NCBI GenBank assembly: GCA_965656525.1
Contig: CBFHKY010000012.1
Coordinates: 1 to 64,000 of the forward strand
Source: Pseudomaricurvus sp965656525
Lineage (GTDB): Bacteria > Pseudomonadota > Gammaproteobacteria > Pseudomonadales > Cellvibrionaceae
Length of the DNA stretch: 64,000 nucleotides
Reading direction: 5' to 3'
Made by a program: the position numbers and the translations under genes. Positions 53,132-62,605 of the stretch are shown in pieces; the stretch's first letter is position 1; every line of letters begins with the position of its first letter. The notes below the pieces were generated by a model that was not told the origin of the DNA, did no database searches, and worked only from the letters and a program-made list of their open reading frames with translations.

Positions 53132-54418
53132 TTATTTGTCATTGTACAAAGTCTGCGTTTGAAACTCTGGGTACCCAAGTTCATCGTGCTCTGTGTAATC
53201 AAGACCCGCGCGCTCATCTCGTGTGGACGCTCGCAAGCCAACCGTCTTATCCAGTAAAAAGTAAACCACTAGCATAACGGGGAACACCCAGAGAAACGCT
53301 GCAACAACACCGACCAATTGCACAAAAATAATGTCCAGATTGAACATATCCCCGGCGAAGAAGATACCCGCAGCCAGCGTTCCCCAAGCACCACAAAATC
53401 CATGTACAGGCACCGCCCCGACCACATCATCCACCTTAAAGTGCAACAGCAAGCGGTCACTGGCCAAATACACCCCGCTGGCCACAAAACCCGTTAAGAC
53501 GGCATAGGGCGGCTCCATGCTCGCACAACCGGCCGTAATTGCCACTAAGCCCGCGATCGAACCATTAATGGTGGTACTGGCCAACAACTTCTTGCCCGAT
53601 AAGGCCGTAATCAATAACACCCCTGCGGCACCAGCAGCAGCCGACAACTGGGTGTTATAAGCAATGAGACCAATATCGGCAACACCGGCAACCGTCGAGC
53701 CTGCATTAAAACCAAACCAACCGAACCACAACAGAAAGCCACCCAGTGCCACGTACATCATATTATGAGCTGGAATTTCCGAGACACCGCTGGAAGTAAA
53801 ACGCCCTAAGCGAGGCCCCAAAACTAAAATGCCCGCCAAGGCGCACCAACCACCTACCGAATGCACAACGGTGGAGCCGGCAAAATCGATAAAACCCATA
53901 TCCGCCAGCCAGCCGCCACCTTCGTAGTAACCACCCCACACCCAACTGCCGTAAATGGGGTATATCAGTGCCGTAATGATACAAGCACCGATTAAATAGG
54001 CTGGAAATTGTGTACGTTCAGCCATCGCGCCACTGGCAATGGTCACAGCCGTTGCGGCAAACATGGTTTGAAAAAATGCAAACCCAAGCTCTTGTCCACT
54101 GGCTGGGTTAAAGAAGAAGTGGCTGGTGCCAATAAAACCTGTCTGGTTGTTCCCAAACATCAAGCCAAAACCAACCAGAAAGAAAATCAACGTCCCCAAG
54201 CACACATCACAATAGTTTTTCATAATGACGTTGACGGAGTTTTTGGTTCGGGACATACCACTTTCCAGCAGCCCGAACCCAGCCTGCATCAAAAACACTA
54301 AGGCTCCTGCAGTGATAACCCAAACCAAATCTAAGTTAGCTTGCACCTGTGATGCATCTTGAGCGAACAACACGCTGGGCGTTAGTGCGATCAGTATTAT
54401 CAGTAGTTTCTTGATCAT
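53132..54418 (-). CDS. amt: Ammonium transporter (Amt family)
   Basis: A 428-residue membrane protein conducting ammonium across the inner membrane. A cleavable signal peptide (MIKKLLIILIALTPSVLFA) precedes eleven helices. The twin histidines of the pore lie in STVVHSVGGWCAL and AVPVHGFCGAWG, and FLMQAGFGLLESG and TVTIASGAMAER-like stretches are typical. The promoter is of sigma54 type, so expression probably rises under nitrogen limitation through NtrC. No glnK is adjacent. Confidence 0.95.
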   Translation of the reverse strand: MIKKLLIILIALTPSVLFAQDASQVQANLDLVWVITAGALVFLMQAGFGLLESGMSRTKNSVNVIMKNYCDVCLGTLIFFLVGFGLMFGNNQTGFIGTSHFFFNPASGQELGFAFFQTMFAATAVTIASGAMAERTQFPAYLIGACIITALIYPIYGSWVWGGYYEGGGWLADMGFIDFAGSTVVHSVGGWCALAGILVLGPRLGRFTSSGVSEIPAHNMMYVALGGFLLWFGWFGFNAGSTVAGVADIGLIAYNTQLSAAAGAAGVLLITALSGKKLLASTTINGSIAGLVAITAGCASMEPPYAVLTGFVASGVYLASDRLLLHFKVDDVVGAVPVHGFCGAWGTLAAGIFFAGDMFNLDIIFVQLVGVVAAFLWVFPVMLVVYFLLDKTVGLRASTRDERAGLDYTEHDELGYPEFQTQTLYNDK

Positions 54419-54461
54419 GCTTGTTCACCGCCCCAAGTAAAGTTAATCCTGTTATAACAAA

Positions 54462-54477
54462 GGCAACTTTCAGGCCA
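54462..54477 (-). promoter_or_regulatory. Sigma54 promoter of amt
   Basis: On the minus strand TGGCCTGAAAGTTGCC: GG and GC are ten bases apart and the -12 reads TTGCC. The predicted start near 54451 leaves a 33-base leader to the amt ATG at 54418. I found no clear NtrC dyad upstream. Confidence 0.75.
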
Positions 54478-54639
54478 TATGGTGATATTTCGCACAATTG
54501 GTATAGATACTTCACGCGCCAAGGCCTTTCGACAATAAAACATCACGTGCCAGTGTCACACATGGCCCTTATCAGTGCGCATCACGCACCAAAAAGAGGT
54601 TCTATTTCAGCTGGGGGGCAAGCTTAGGGTCAGATTAAG

Positions 54640-55074
54640 TCAATCACAGTTGCGGCTGAACTCCGCAGGACGATAGAGCTGTTCGGCCATGTATTGGCGA
54701 AACGCTTCCGTATAGGGTTGATCAGCCAGAGCACGTTTCATGCACAGCAACCACGCATCCCTTTCGGCAATACCGATGGCCAGGTGGCGGTGTGCAGATG
54801 GAATATTAATAGCCCCGTACTTTTCTTTATACAAACGCGGCCCACCTAACCAGCCACTCAGAAAGCAGGTGAGTTTATCGACGGACGCGTCTAAATCTTC
54901 TTTGTGCATTGCCCGAATGCCTTTCGCTTCCGGCAGCGTGTTCATGTAGGTGTAAAAACTCTCACACAGGCGGCGTAACCCCTCGTAACCGCCGGCCGCC
55001 TGATACGACGCATCGCCCTCACCAAAAGCTCTTCCACCTTGAGAGGTTAGATCTGTACCGTTTCCCAACACCAC
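54640..55074 (-). CDS. Group II truncated hemoglobin
   Basis: A 144-residue 2-on-2 globin. It has FGEGDASYQAAGGYEGLRRL at the start, FLSGWLGGPRLYKEKYG in the EF region and the proximal heme His in INIPSAHRHLAIG, ending with AWLLCMKRAL. Group II forms bind oxygen or act in NO and sulfide defence; the role here is not known. The GTG at 55074 overlaps the rlmB stop by one base, so translation is coupled. Confidence 0.9.
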   Translation of the reverse strand: MVLGNGTDLTSQGGRAFGEGDASYQAAGGYEGLRRLCESFYTYMNTLPEAKGIRAMHKEDLDASVDKLTCFLSGWLGGPRLYKEKYGAINIPSAHRHLAIGIAERDAWLLCMKRALADQPYTEAFRQYMAEQLYRPAEFSRNCD

Positions 55075-55814
55075 TACTCACCCCGCTGACGGACGGCCTC
55101 AAACAAACACACGCCAGTGGCGACCGATACGTTCAAACTGCTCACCTCACCCGCCATTGGAATATTGATCAAGCCGTCACAGCACTCACGCGTAAGGCGG
55201 CGCATGCCGGGGCCTTCTGCACCCATAACAAGCGCCAGCGGGCCTTTTAAATCCTGCTGGTATACAGTCTGATCAGCTTCTCCAGCAGCACCAATCACCC
55301 AGACACCCAGCTCCTGCAACTTGCGCAAACAGCGCGCCAAATTCGTCACTGGAATATAGGGCAGCACTTCAGCGGCTCCACAGGAGGTTTTGCGAGCGGT
55401 TGGGGTCAGGCTGGCTGAATTATCTTTAGGGGCGATAACAGCGTGCACACCAGCCGCCTCAGCGGTGCGTAAACAAGCACCCAAATTGTGCGGATCTGTC
55501 ACACCATCCAGCACCAATAAAAAAGGCGCTGCTTGGTTTTTTTCGATCAATTGATACAAGTACTTTTCATCGTACAGCTGACCAGGAAAACTCATAGCAA
55601 TCACCCCCTGATGATTGCCTTCACTGAGTTTATCCAACTCTTTGCGGCCAGCGGAGCGCACTTTTATGTCCGCTTTTTCTGCTGCGGCTAAGACTTTTTG
55701 CACCCGCTGATCTTGACGTCCCTCCAGCACCAATATTTCATTCACTCGGTGAGGGGCACTTTTTAACAAGGCCTGCACAGCGTGCAAACCATAAACGGCT
55801 TCTAACTTGGCCAC
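55074..55814 (-). CDS. rlmB: 23S rRNA (guanosine-2'-O-)-methyltransferase RlmB
   Basis: A 246-residue SpoU/TrmD-fold methyltransferase modifying G2251 of 23S rRNA. An N-terminal substrate-binding domain (VYGLHAVQALL...) is followed by the knot motifs LDGVTDPHNLGACLRTAEAAG, LVMGAEGPGM and NIPMAGEVSSLNVSVATGV. I chose GTG 55814, preceded by GAGAG, giving the family length; the frame continues 13 codons upstream to 55853. It lies downstream of rnr, a usual pair. Confidence 0.94.
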   Translation of the reverse strand: MAKLEAVYGLHAVQALLKSAPHRVNEILVLEGRQDQRVQKVLAAAEKADIKVRSAGRKELDKLSEGNHQGVIAMSFPGQLYDEKYLYQLIEKNQAAPFLLVLDGVTDPHNLGACLRTAEAAGVHAVIAPKDNSASLTPTARKTSCGAAEVLPYIPVTNLARCLRKLQELGVWVIGAAGEADQTVYQQDLKGPLALVMGAEGPGMRRLTRECCDGLINIPMAGEVSSLNVSVATGVCLFEAVRQRGE

Positions 55815-55976
55815 TGATACTCTCTGATTATTTGTGATAAAGGAAAACCACACTCAATGCCAATGGCAAACACTGACGAGGAGTATGGCTTTAGGTTTTG
55901 TACAGGCTTCCTTTCTGGTTTTTGCTTCAACCTTTGGCTTTATAAACCGGTTAAGCCGGTTGGGCGTTGAAGCGGC

Positions 55977-58691
55977 CTATTTTTTACCCTTGAGTTTGTT
56001 AGCCATTTTTTTCATGGCGCTGCCTACCGTACGCCCTGCTGATTTAGCTCTGCCAAGTAGGCCGCCTGCGTGAGGTTTTTTCAGGCTACTCGGCGCTTGC
56101 TGCTCAACAACCGCTTTGTGTTCCGGTTTCTTTCTCGGTTTTCTGCGCCTGCGTGGTTTGGTCTGCTCTGATGTATTTTTACCCGCCTGCCCTTTTCCTG
56201 CGCCGCCCTTCCCGTTAGAGGGTTTATTGCCGGGCGACTTGTTGGAAGACGCTCTGCTGGATTCCGCCGCTCCTCCTGCCGCTTTCGACTTGGGTTTACC
56301 CTTTCTTTTCGATTTGGGTTTGCGTTTTGGCTGTCCATCTTCAGGTGCCCCAGCCAATCGCCGCGCATTGTCGCGGGTATTGATCGGGCGATTATTACCC
56401 TCTGAGCTTTTTTGATTCTGATTACGACTTTTGGGCTTAGCATTAAAGCCCATCAGTTCCAGATCAACCTTGCGGTCATCAAGATTAACACTCGCCACTT
56501 TTACGCGCAGTTGATCGCCTAAACGGAACACTTGGCGGGTTCGTTCACCGACCATACGGTGTTGCGCCGCTTCAAAGTGGTAGTAATCGTGAGGCAGGTT
56601 AGTCACATGCACTAAGCCTTCGACGTACAGATCTTGCAGTTCTATAAACAAGCCGAAGGCAGCTACACCGGCCACGACTCCGTCGAATTCATCACCCACG
56701 TGATCGCGCAGAAACTCACACTTCAACCAACTGGTCACATCTCGTGTAGCATCGTCGGCGCGCCTTTCGGTCATAGAGCTTTGCTCACCCAGCGCCAACA
56801 TATCTGCCACGGTATAAGGGTAAATACTGGCTTTAGGGATCGCTTTAGCGCCTTCTATCCGCCGAACTTCATTGCTGTCCATCTCGGAGCGAATCACATG
56901 ACGAATGGCGCGATGCACCAGTAAATCAGGGTAACGTCGGATCGGCGAAGTAAAGTGGGCGTAGGCGGTATAGGCCAAGCCAAAGTGACCTTTGTTGTCC
57001 GGCTGATACATTGCCTGGCTCAAACTGCGCAACATGACGGTTTGAATCAAGTTGGCATCTGAGCGCCCCTCAATCGACTGCAAGAGAGATTGATAATTTT
57101 CGGGCTTGGGCTCTTCTTCCCCTGGCAAGCTCAAACCCAATTCACCCAAAAAGGAGCGCAGGTTTTCCAGTTTTTCGGCCCGCGGGCCTTCATGCACTCG
57201 GAACAAGGCAGGTACTTTATGTTTTTCCAAAAAGCGCGCTGTCGAAACATTCGCTGCCAGCATGCACTCTTCAATCAGTTTATGAGCATCGTTGCGAACC
57301 ACAGGCACAATCTCGGAGATCTTACGCTGCTCATCAAACAGAATACGAGTTTCCACCGTCTCGAAATCAATGGCACCACGCATGGTGCGAGCGCTGCGCA
57401 ACGCCTTGTACAACCGCTGCAACTCAACAATGTGCGTCTGCACCGGCGCAACAGGGTGATCGGACGGTAAACCCTGCTCACCTTCAGCCAGTATATCCAG
57501 CGCCGCGCCCACTTGGGTGTAGGTCAAGCGCGCATGGGAATGAATCACCCCTTCATAAAACGTGTGCCCGCTAACGCGTCCTTTCTCGGAAATCGTCATT
57601 TCACAGACCAGCGCCAAACGGTCCACATGAGGATTCATTGAGCATAAACCATTGGAAAGAGCTTCTGGCAACATAGGCACAACATAATCGGGGAAATAAA
57701 CGGAATTCCCTCGCTCTTGCGCTTCGCGATCTAAAGCACTGCCTAGCTGCACATAATGTGACACATCCGCGATGGCTACATACAAGCGCCAACCGCCTGA
57801 AGCCTTCGGCTCACAAAATACCGCATCGTCAAAATCACGAGCGTCTTCACCATCGATCGTAACAAACGGCTGCTGTCGTAAATCGACACGGTTGGCTTTG
57901 TCGGCCTCAATCACCTCAGCTGGTAACGTGCGCGCCTGAGCTTGTACATCACTGGGCCATAAATTTGGGATACCGTGGGATCGAATTGCCACATCGATTT
58001 CCATTCCCGGTGCCATATGATCACCCAGCACATCCATAACGCACCCAGTAGGCACATGCTTGCGACCCGGCTGCTGAAGCACCTCAACCACGACAAACTG
58101 ACCGTCTTCCGCCCCTTTTGTGGCGTCAGCCGCGATCATTAAATCGTGGGATATGCGTTGATTGTCAGGGCGCACAAAGAAGATACCGTTTTCTGAAAAC
58201 AGCCTTCCAACCACTTGAGAGGTGTTACTGCGCACCACCTCAACAATACTGCCTTCTTTACGGCCTTTATTATCGCGACCGGTTTCGCGCACCAAGACTT
58301 CATCGCCATCGAACACACGGCGCATCTGACGGTAAGACAAGAACAAATCGTTGCCTTTACCACCTTCTACCGGCACGGCGAACCCGAAGCCGTCTTTATG
58401 GCCTTGCACTCGGGCACGCACTAAATTCATTTTATCCAGCACACCAAATCCGTTTTTACGATTGCTCAACAACTGGCCATCACGGCTCATGGCAATCAAA
58501 CGGCGGCGTAACGCCTCAATAGCGTCTTCATCCTCAAGCCCTAATTCATCACACAATGCCTCGTGAGTCATAGGCCCCTTAGCCTGCTCCAGTACCTCTA
58601 GAATGTACTCACGGCTGGGAATGGGGTTCTCATATTTCTCGGCTTCACGGGCTTGATGAGGGTCTTGTGGTTTCGCTTTGCGTTTACTCAA
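55977..58691 (-). CDS. rnr: Ribonuclease R
   Basis: A 904-residue 3'-5' exoribonuclease that degrades structured RNA. An N-terminal helix-turn-helix (ILEVLEQAKGPMTHEALCDEL) is followed by two cold-shock domains, an RNB domain with the metal-binding DGEDARDFDDAVF, and an S1 domain (VAAFGLFIELQDLYVEGLVH). The C-terminal about 160 residues are an extended Lys/Arg/Ser-rich, low-complexity tail, longer than in E. coli RNase R. The 162-base spacer before rlmB contains only a weak hairpin at 55945-55961. Confidence 0.95.
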   Translation of the reverse strand: MSKRKAKPQDPHQAREAEKYENPIPSREYILEVLEQAKGPMTHEALCDELGLEDEDAIEALRRRLIAMSRDGQLLSNRKNGFGVLDKMNLVRARVQGHKDGFGFAVPVEGGKGNDLFLSYRQMRRVFDGDEVLVRETGRDNKGRKEGSIVEVVRSNTSQVVGRLFSENGIFFVRPDNQRISHDLMIAADATKGAEDGQFVVVEVLQQPGRKHVPTGCVMDVLGDHMAPGMEIDVAIRSHGIPNLWPSDVQAQARTLPAEVIEADKANRVDLRQQPFVTIDGEDARDFDDAVFCEPKASGGWRLYVAIADVSHYVQLGSALDREAQERGNSVYFPDYVVPMLPEALSNGLCSMNPHVDRLALVCEMTISEKGRVSGHTFYEGVIHSHARLTYTQVGAALDILAEGEQGLPSDHPVAPVQTHIVELQRLYKALRSARTMRGAIDFETVETRILFDEQRKISEIVPVVRNDAHKLIEECMLAANVSTARFLEKHKVPALFRVHEGPRAEKLENLRSFLGELGLSLPGEEEPKPENYQSLLQSIEGRSDANLIQTVMLRSLSQAMYQPDNKGHFGLAYTAYAHFTSPIRRYPDLLVHRAIRHVIRSEMDSNEVRRIEGAKAIPKASIYPYTVADMLALGEQSSMTERRADDATRDVTSWLKCEFLRDHVGDEFDGVVAGVAAFGLFIELQDLYVEGLVHVTNLPHDYYHFEAAQHRMVGERTRQVFRLGDQLRVKVASVNLDDRKVDLELMGFNAKPKSRNQNQKSSEGNNRPINTRDNARRLAGAPEDGQPKRKPKSKRKGKPKSKAAGGAAESSRASSNKSPGNKPSNGKGGAGKGQAGKNTSEQTKPRRRRKPRKKPEHKAVVEQQAPSSLKKPHAGGLLGRAKSAGRTVGSAMKKMANKLKGKK

Positions 58692-58866
58692 AATTGACTA
58701 TTCCTTAATATGGCTGGCCTCATCGACGAGACCACTGTTTGACTATACCGGAAAGCCTTGCCATAGCCCATCCGAAAGACCTGCTGCTGTCGTTTTTAAC
58801 GACGCCACAACCACGACCTACCTTAACAACTGTAGGCGAAAATTGTAAAAAAAGAACGTGCGGCGA

Positions 58867-58895
58867 TTGACATAAACTATACAGGGCTCTAATAT
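58867..58895 (+). promoter_or_regulatory. Promoter of the tRNA-Leu gene
   Basis: A consensus TTGACA (58867-58872) and TAATAT (58890-58895) with a 17-base spacer, followed by a GC-rich discriminator (GCGCGG), as often seen at stringently controlled stable-RNA promoters. Confidence 0.75.
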
Positions 58896-58925
58896 GCGCG
58901 GCCTTGACAGGGCCAGCCCTGTAAA

Positions 58926-59012
58926 GCCCAGGTGGTGAAATTGGTAGACACGCTAGCTTCAGGTGCTAGTGCTCGCAAGGGCGTGGAGGTTCAAGTCCTC
59001 TCCTGGGCACCA
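58926..59012 (+). tRNA. tRNA-Leu (anticodon CAG)
   Basis: An 87-nt cloverleaf with acceptor stem GCCCAGG/CCTGGGC, discriminator A and encoded CCA. The anticodon stem CTAGC/GCTAG frames the loop TTCAGGT, giving CAG (58960-58962). A long variable arm (TGCTCGCAAGGGCG) marks it as class II, leucine type, and the T arm reads GGAGGTTCAAGTCCTCT. A terminator follows. Confidence 0.98.
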
Positions 59013-59053
59013 ATCATTAGGGTATTGTTTTTATAAACAGTAGCCATCCGTTC

Positions 59054-59091
59054 AAACGCCGGAGTTTCGCAAGAAATTTCGGCGTTTTTTT
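59054..59091 (+). terminator. Intrinsic terminator after tRNA-Leu
   Basis: AAACGCCG (59054-59061) and CGGCGTTT with an inner imperfect stem around GCAA, followed by a run of seven T ending at 59091. Confidence 0.85.
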
Positions 59092-59173
59092 GTGAGCTAT
59101 AAAACTCCCTCCGCAAAATCATTGAATAGACTTTTATTCGCCGTCCATACTTGCTGACATAAAAGCCTGAACC

Positions 59174-60682
59174 CTAGTCACTTTCACCCAGTCGCTGTTT
59201 CAATGACTGCAAGTGAGGGGCAAACTTTTCCCACTGTCCAATACGCTGCCGCGTGAGCTTTGAGCCTACTTGCGTCTGCGACAGTGTACGCACCGCGCGA
59301 GGGTTAAGGTGGAAATCCAAACAGGCGTCATCCCACGACAATCCCACATAGTTCAGCAGGTCACGGGTTATCTGCTCTTGGCGATCAATCAGATCTTCGT
59401 AGTTCACTACATGTATGTCTTTACCAAAGACAGATTGCCAATGTGCAAGCAGGCGTTCCGCCGCAAGGTAGGTATCAGCCATTTCTTCCAAGGAATAACT
59501 AAACGGCATGTCATCGTGAGCAAACAACTGACGATAACACCCCCATACCTGATCCATGGGATTGCGGCGACAAAAAACAATTTTTGCCTCGGGCAAGGCA
59601 CGCTTAATCACCCCGATAGCCTTGTAATTTAATAGGTTTTTATCGGTAAAAAAGTCTTGCTCGTGAAGCGCGGCGGTTAGTTGTTGGTAGCGCTCCCCTA
59701 AGCTCTTCCATTGCGTGTCAGTGAGTGACTCAGCCCACAAGGGAAATGGCGCCGTCACCGAAAAGCGATCTAGAGTCATGGCGGTTGCCTGTGGCAAGGC
59801 CGGTATTTCTTCCCCAGCGGTAACGTCTGGGTGACTGGACAAGATATGCTCTATCAAAGTACTCCCACCGCGAGGCAAGCCACAAATGAAAACGGGCACA
59901 CTAGCTGAGCCAGACCTTTTTAGGGGCGCAACCTCGCGTGCGAAAAAAACTTGTCGAATCTGTTCTGCTTCATCCAAACTTTGCTGATGGTCATAGGCAA
60001 ACGTAGCGCGTTTGAGCGCGGCCCCCATACGAATGTGTTCGAACTGTTGATCATCGTCCCCTAGGTGCTCATAAGCTTTGGCTAAGACGTAGTGCATCGT
60101 AGCGCGATCACGATCAGCTAATGTTGATTGCGCCAAAGCTCGCTGCATCAATTGAATATCCGCATCATTCACCGCACGGTAAATATCAGCACGGGTCCAG
60201 TAAGGCGCGACATAAAGTGGATCAATGGCGATACAACGGTTCAAACTGAGCAGCGCTCCCTCTGTATCACGCAGTTCTTTTTTAAGAATACCCGCGTGAT
60301 GCAAAACCTGAACATTCCCGGGCTCCAGCGCCAGTGCTTTTTCAACCCAAGGTAATGCTTCAGCTGGCTTCTGCTGCATACGCAAGGCACTGGCCTTGCT
60401 CAACAGCGCCGGTACAAAACGAGGCAGGTACTGCAAACACTCATCCGCTGCGCGCTCAAGTTCTGGATAATTCGACAGGCTGTCTAAAGCATTAAACCGC
60501 AACAACCACGCGGCCCCCAACCGTGGCAAGTGCTTGAGCACCTGATCGGCCATCATCAACACCCCTCGCCACTGACCTTTAGCGGCAAACTGACCGGCAA
60601 TCGCTAACGCTTCTGAAGCTTTTATCTTCTGCGGACTCGGTCGGCCCGGAAGCTGGACAGCAATCACTTTTGCCGCATACAT
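59174..60682 (-). CDS. TPR-repeat sulfotransferase
   Basis: A 502-residue protein. Residues about 20-230 form tetratricopeptide repeats (for example ALPWVEKALALEPGNVQVLHHAGILKK in pieces). Residues about 265-495 are a sulfotransferase domain with the PAPS 5'-phosphosulfate loop GLPRGGSTLIEHILSSHPDV and the 3'-phosphate motif CRRNPMDQVWGCYRQL. Such proteins sulfate unknown protein or carbohydrate acceptors and are common in marine bacteria. No signal peptide is visible. It stands alone between the tRNA and the symporter. Confidence 0.88.
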   Translation of the reverse strand: MYAAKVIAVQLPGRPSPQKIKASEALAIAGQFAAKGQWRGVLMMADQVLKHLPRLGAAWLLRFNALDSLSNYPELERAADECLQYLPRFVPALLSKASALRMQQKPAEALPWVEKALALEPGNVQVLHHAGILKKELRDTEGALLSLNRCIAIDPLYVAPYWTRADIYRAVNDADIQLMQRALAQSTLADRDRATMHYVLAKAYEHLGDDDQQFEHIRMGAALKRATFAYDHQQSLDEAEQIRQVFFAREVAPLKRSGSASVPVFICGLPRGGSTLIEHILSSHPDVTAGEEIPALPQATAMTLDRFSVTAPFPLWAESLTDTQWKSLGERYQQLTAALHEQDFFTDKNLLNYKAIGVIKRALPEAKIVFCRRNPMDQVWGCYRQLFAHDDMPFSYSLEEMADTYLAAERLLAHWQSVFGKDIHVVNYEDLIDRQEQITRDLLNYVGLSWDDACLDFHLNPRAVRTLSQTQVGSKLTRQRIGQWEKFAPHLQSLKQRLGESD

Positions 60683-60928
60683 CTGATCTTTTTTCTGCGA
60701 TTTTTTGATAACAAGACCTACCGTTAAAAAATGACGACTGCCTAGAGATAGAATTTACAGGCATGTTGCAGTGAATGATTACGCATTCGTTTTGATGCAT
60801 CAAGCGCTAACACAGGAGGATTGCAGGCTCCATGACCGCCCAGCAGTAGAAAGCTTAGACAGAATGTGCAAAATAGAACCCAGAGAATTCAAAAAAACCA
60901 ATAACAACCTTAGGGATATAAGACCGTT

Positions 60929-62506
60929 ATGGCTTTTACAGGAAGTCTTCACTGGGTTGATCTAACGATCCTAGGCGTCTACTGCGCCCTCATTCTCATT
61001 GTTTGTATTAAAGTGACATCCCGCTCACCCAATGCCGATGAATTGTTCTTAGCCGGCCGCAGTTTGGGGGCTGGGGTGGTAGGCCTTTCTCTGTTTGCGT
61101 CGAACATTTCTTCCACCACACTCATCGGCCTGCCTGGAGCCGCTTGGGAATTTGGTATTTCAGTGGCGAATTATGAATGGATGGCCGGGCTTGCTCTGGT
61201 GTTTTCCGCGCTATTCATTGCCCCCGTTTTTATTCGCCAAAATCTGACAACTGTTCCCGAAATTTTGGATCAACGCTTCGATGCACGTACCCGCAAATAC
61301 TTATCGGGCAGCACCCTATTTTTGAGTATTGCACTGGATACCGCTGGCAGCTTATACGCCGGCGCACTGGTACTCATGCTGTTTTTCCCCTCGCTGGAGC
61401 TCACACAAACGATTGTTGTCATCGCGCTATTTGCGGGCCTATACACAACCGCAGGTGGGTTGCGTGCCGTCGCTTACACCGATGTTTTGCAATCAATTGT
61501 GCTGTTGGTAGGCTCCTGTATCCTCACGGTGATTGTTTTTGGAGAATTCGATTATTCGTGGGCAGCGGTGAAAGCCACTGTAGAGCCAGACAAACTCTCA
61601 TTGATTCGCCCTATGGATGACCCGGCACTGCCGTGGCTGGGAACTTTAATTGGTTTACCGGTGCTGGGGTTTTATTACTGGACAATGAATCAGTATGTCG
61701 CGCAAAGGCTACTTGGCGCGCGGGATGCACAGGCCGCGGCTCAAGGGGCTTTGATTGCCGCCACCCTAAAACTACTGCCGCTGTTTATTATGGTCTTGCC
61801 GGGCGTGATGGCTGTGAGCCTTTTTGGCGATTTAGAGCGAGCCGATACTGTATTTCCTCGCCTGATCGCAGAATACGCACCACCGGGGTTGGCAGGACTC
61901 ATGCTGGCTGGGTTAATGGCCGCTATTATGTCCAGCGTCGACTCCACGCTGAATTCCAGCTCCACTCTGATCATGGTGGACTTTGTAAAACCAAAGCGCC
62001 CCAATATGACCACAGAACAGCTGGCCAAATGGGGTCGCTTCACCACATTATTGCTGATGATCATTGCTGCAGCGTGGGCGCCTGCTATTGACAGCTTTCC
62101 GGGCATTTTTGCTTATCTGCAACAAACTTTTGCCTTCGTCACCCCTCCATTGGTGGCCATGTTCGCTGTGGCGTTTATCAGCAAAACGGTTGGCGCTAAA
62201 GCGGCGTTTTTCGGCACACTCATTGGGCACATTATTTCACTGCTGTGTTTTATCGCGCAGCAAGTCGGGGCAATCACACTCCACTTTACCGTTGTCGCCG
62301 GACTGTTGTTTTTAGCAACGCTGGCGATCATCCTTGCTTTGCAATACCTCACTGGCTGGGCACCCGCGACAACACAGCAAGCGTCTACTACTCAGCTCAC
62401 CGTGTCGGCACTTAAAGATGCCAATATGAGCGCCTCGCCAGGTGTAAAGAGAGCAGCACTGGCTTTGCTATTCCTCACTGGCGCCATGGTGGTGGCGTTT
62501 TGGTAA
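60929..62506 (+). CDS. Sodium/solute symporter (SSS family)
   Basis: A 525-residue transporter with about 13-14 membrane helices, related to the sodium/glucose branch. Motifs include ELFLAGRSLGAGVVGLSLFA, SNISSTTLIGLPGAAWEFG and ASSVDSTLNSSSTLIMVDF, corresponding to the sodium-binding helices 1 and 8. The substrate is probably a sugar or related polyol, given the sugar phosphorylase gene converging on it; this is inference. ATG at 60929; no clear ribosome-binding site. The spacer 60683-60928 holds its promoter but none that I can define. Confidence 0.88.
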   Translation: MAFTGSLHWVDLTILGVYCALILIVCIKVTSRSPNADELFLAGRSLGAGVVGLSLFASNISSTTLIGLPGAAWEFGISVANYEWMAGLALVFSALFIAPVFIRQNLTTVPEILDQRFDARTRKYLSGSTLFLSIALDTAGSLYAGALVLMLFFPSLELTQTIVVIALFAGLYTTAGGLRAVAYTDVLQSIVLLVGSCILTVIVFGEFDYSWAAVKATVEPDKLSLIRPMDDPALPWLGTLIGLPVLGFYYWTMNQYVAQRLLGARDAQAAAQGALIAATLKLLPLFIMVLPGVMAVSLFGDLERADTVFPRLIAEYAPPGLAGLMLAGLMAAIMSSVDSTLNSSSTLIMVDFVKPKRPNMTTEQLAKWGRFTTLLLMIIAAAWAPAIDSFPGIFAYLQQTFAFVTPPLVAMFAVAFISKTVGAKAAFFGTLIGHIISLLCFIAQQVGAITLHFTVVAGLLFLATLAIILALQYLTGWAPATTQQASTTQLTVSALKDANMSASPGVKRAALALLFLTGAMVVAFW

Positions 62507-62528
62507 CATCAGTTACCTCACACCATCA

Positions 62529-62563
62529 CCAATAACCAATAACCAATAACCAATAACCAATAA
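62529..62563. repeat. Tandem repeat CCAATAA x5
   Basis: Five perfect 7-base units (35 bp) in the spacer between the convergent symporter and phosphorylase genes, a likely slipped-strand variable locus. Confidence 0.95.
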
Positions 62564-62605
62564 AATGCTCAATCGGCGCCCGTCGATATACAGCCGCGCA
62601 GGCGG

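Noticed and set aside
54580..54605. GCACC...GGT dyad upstream of amt as an NtrC site
   Set aside because: The spacing between half-sites is seven, not five, bases and the right arm is poor.
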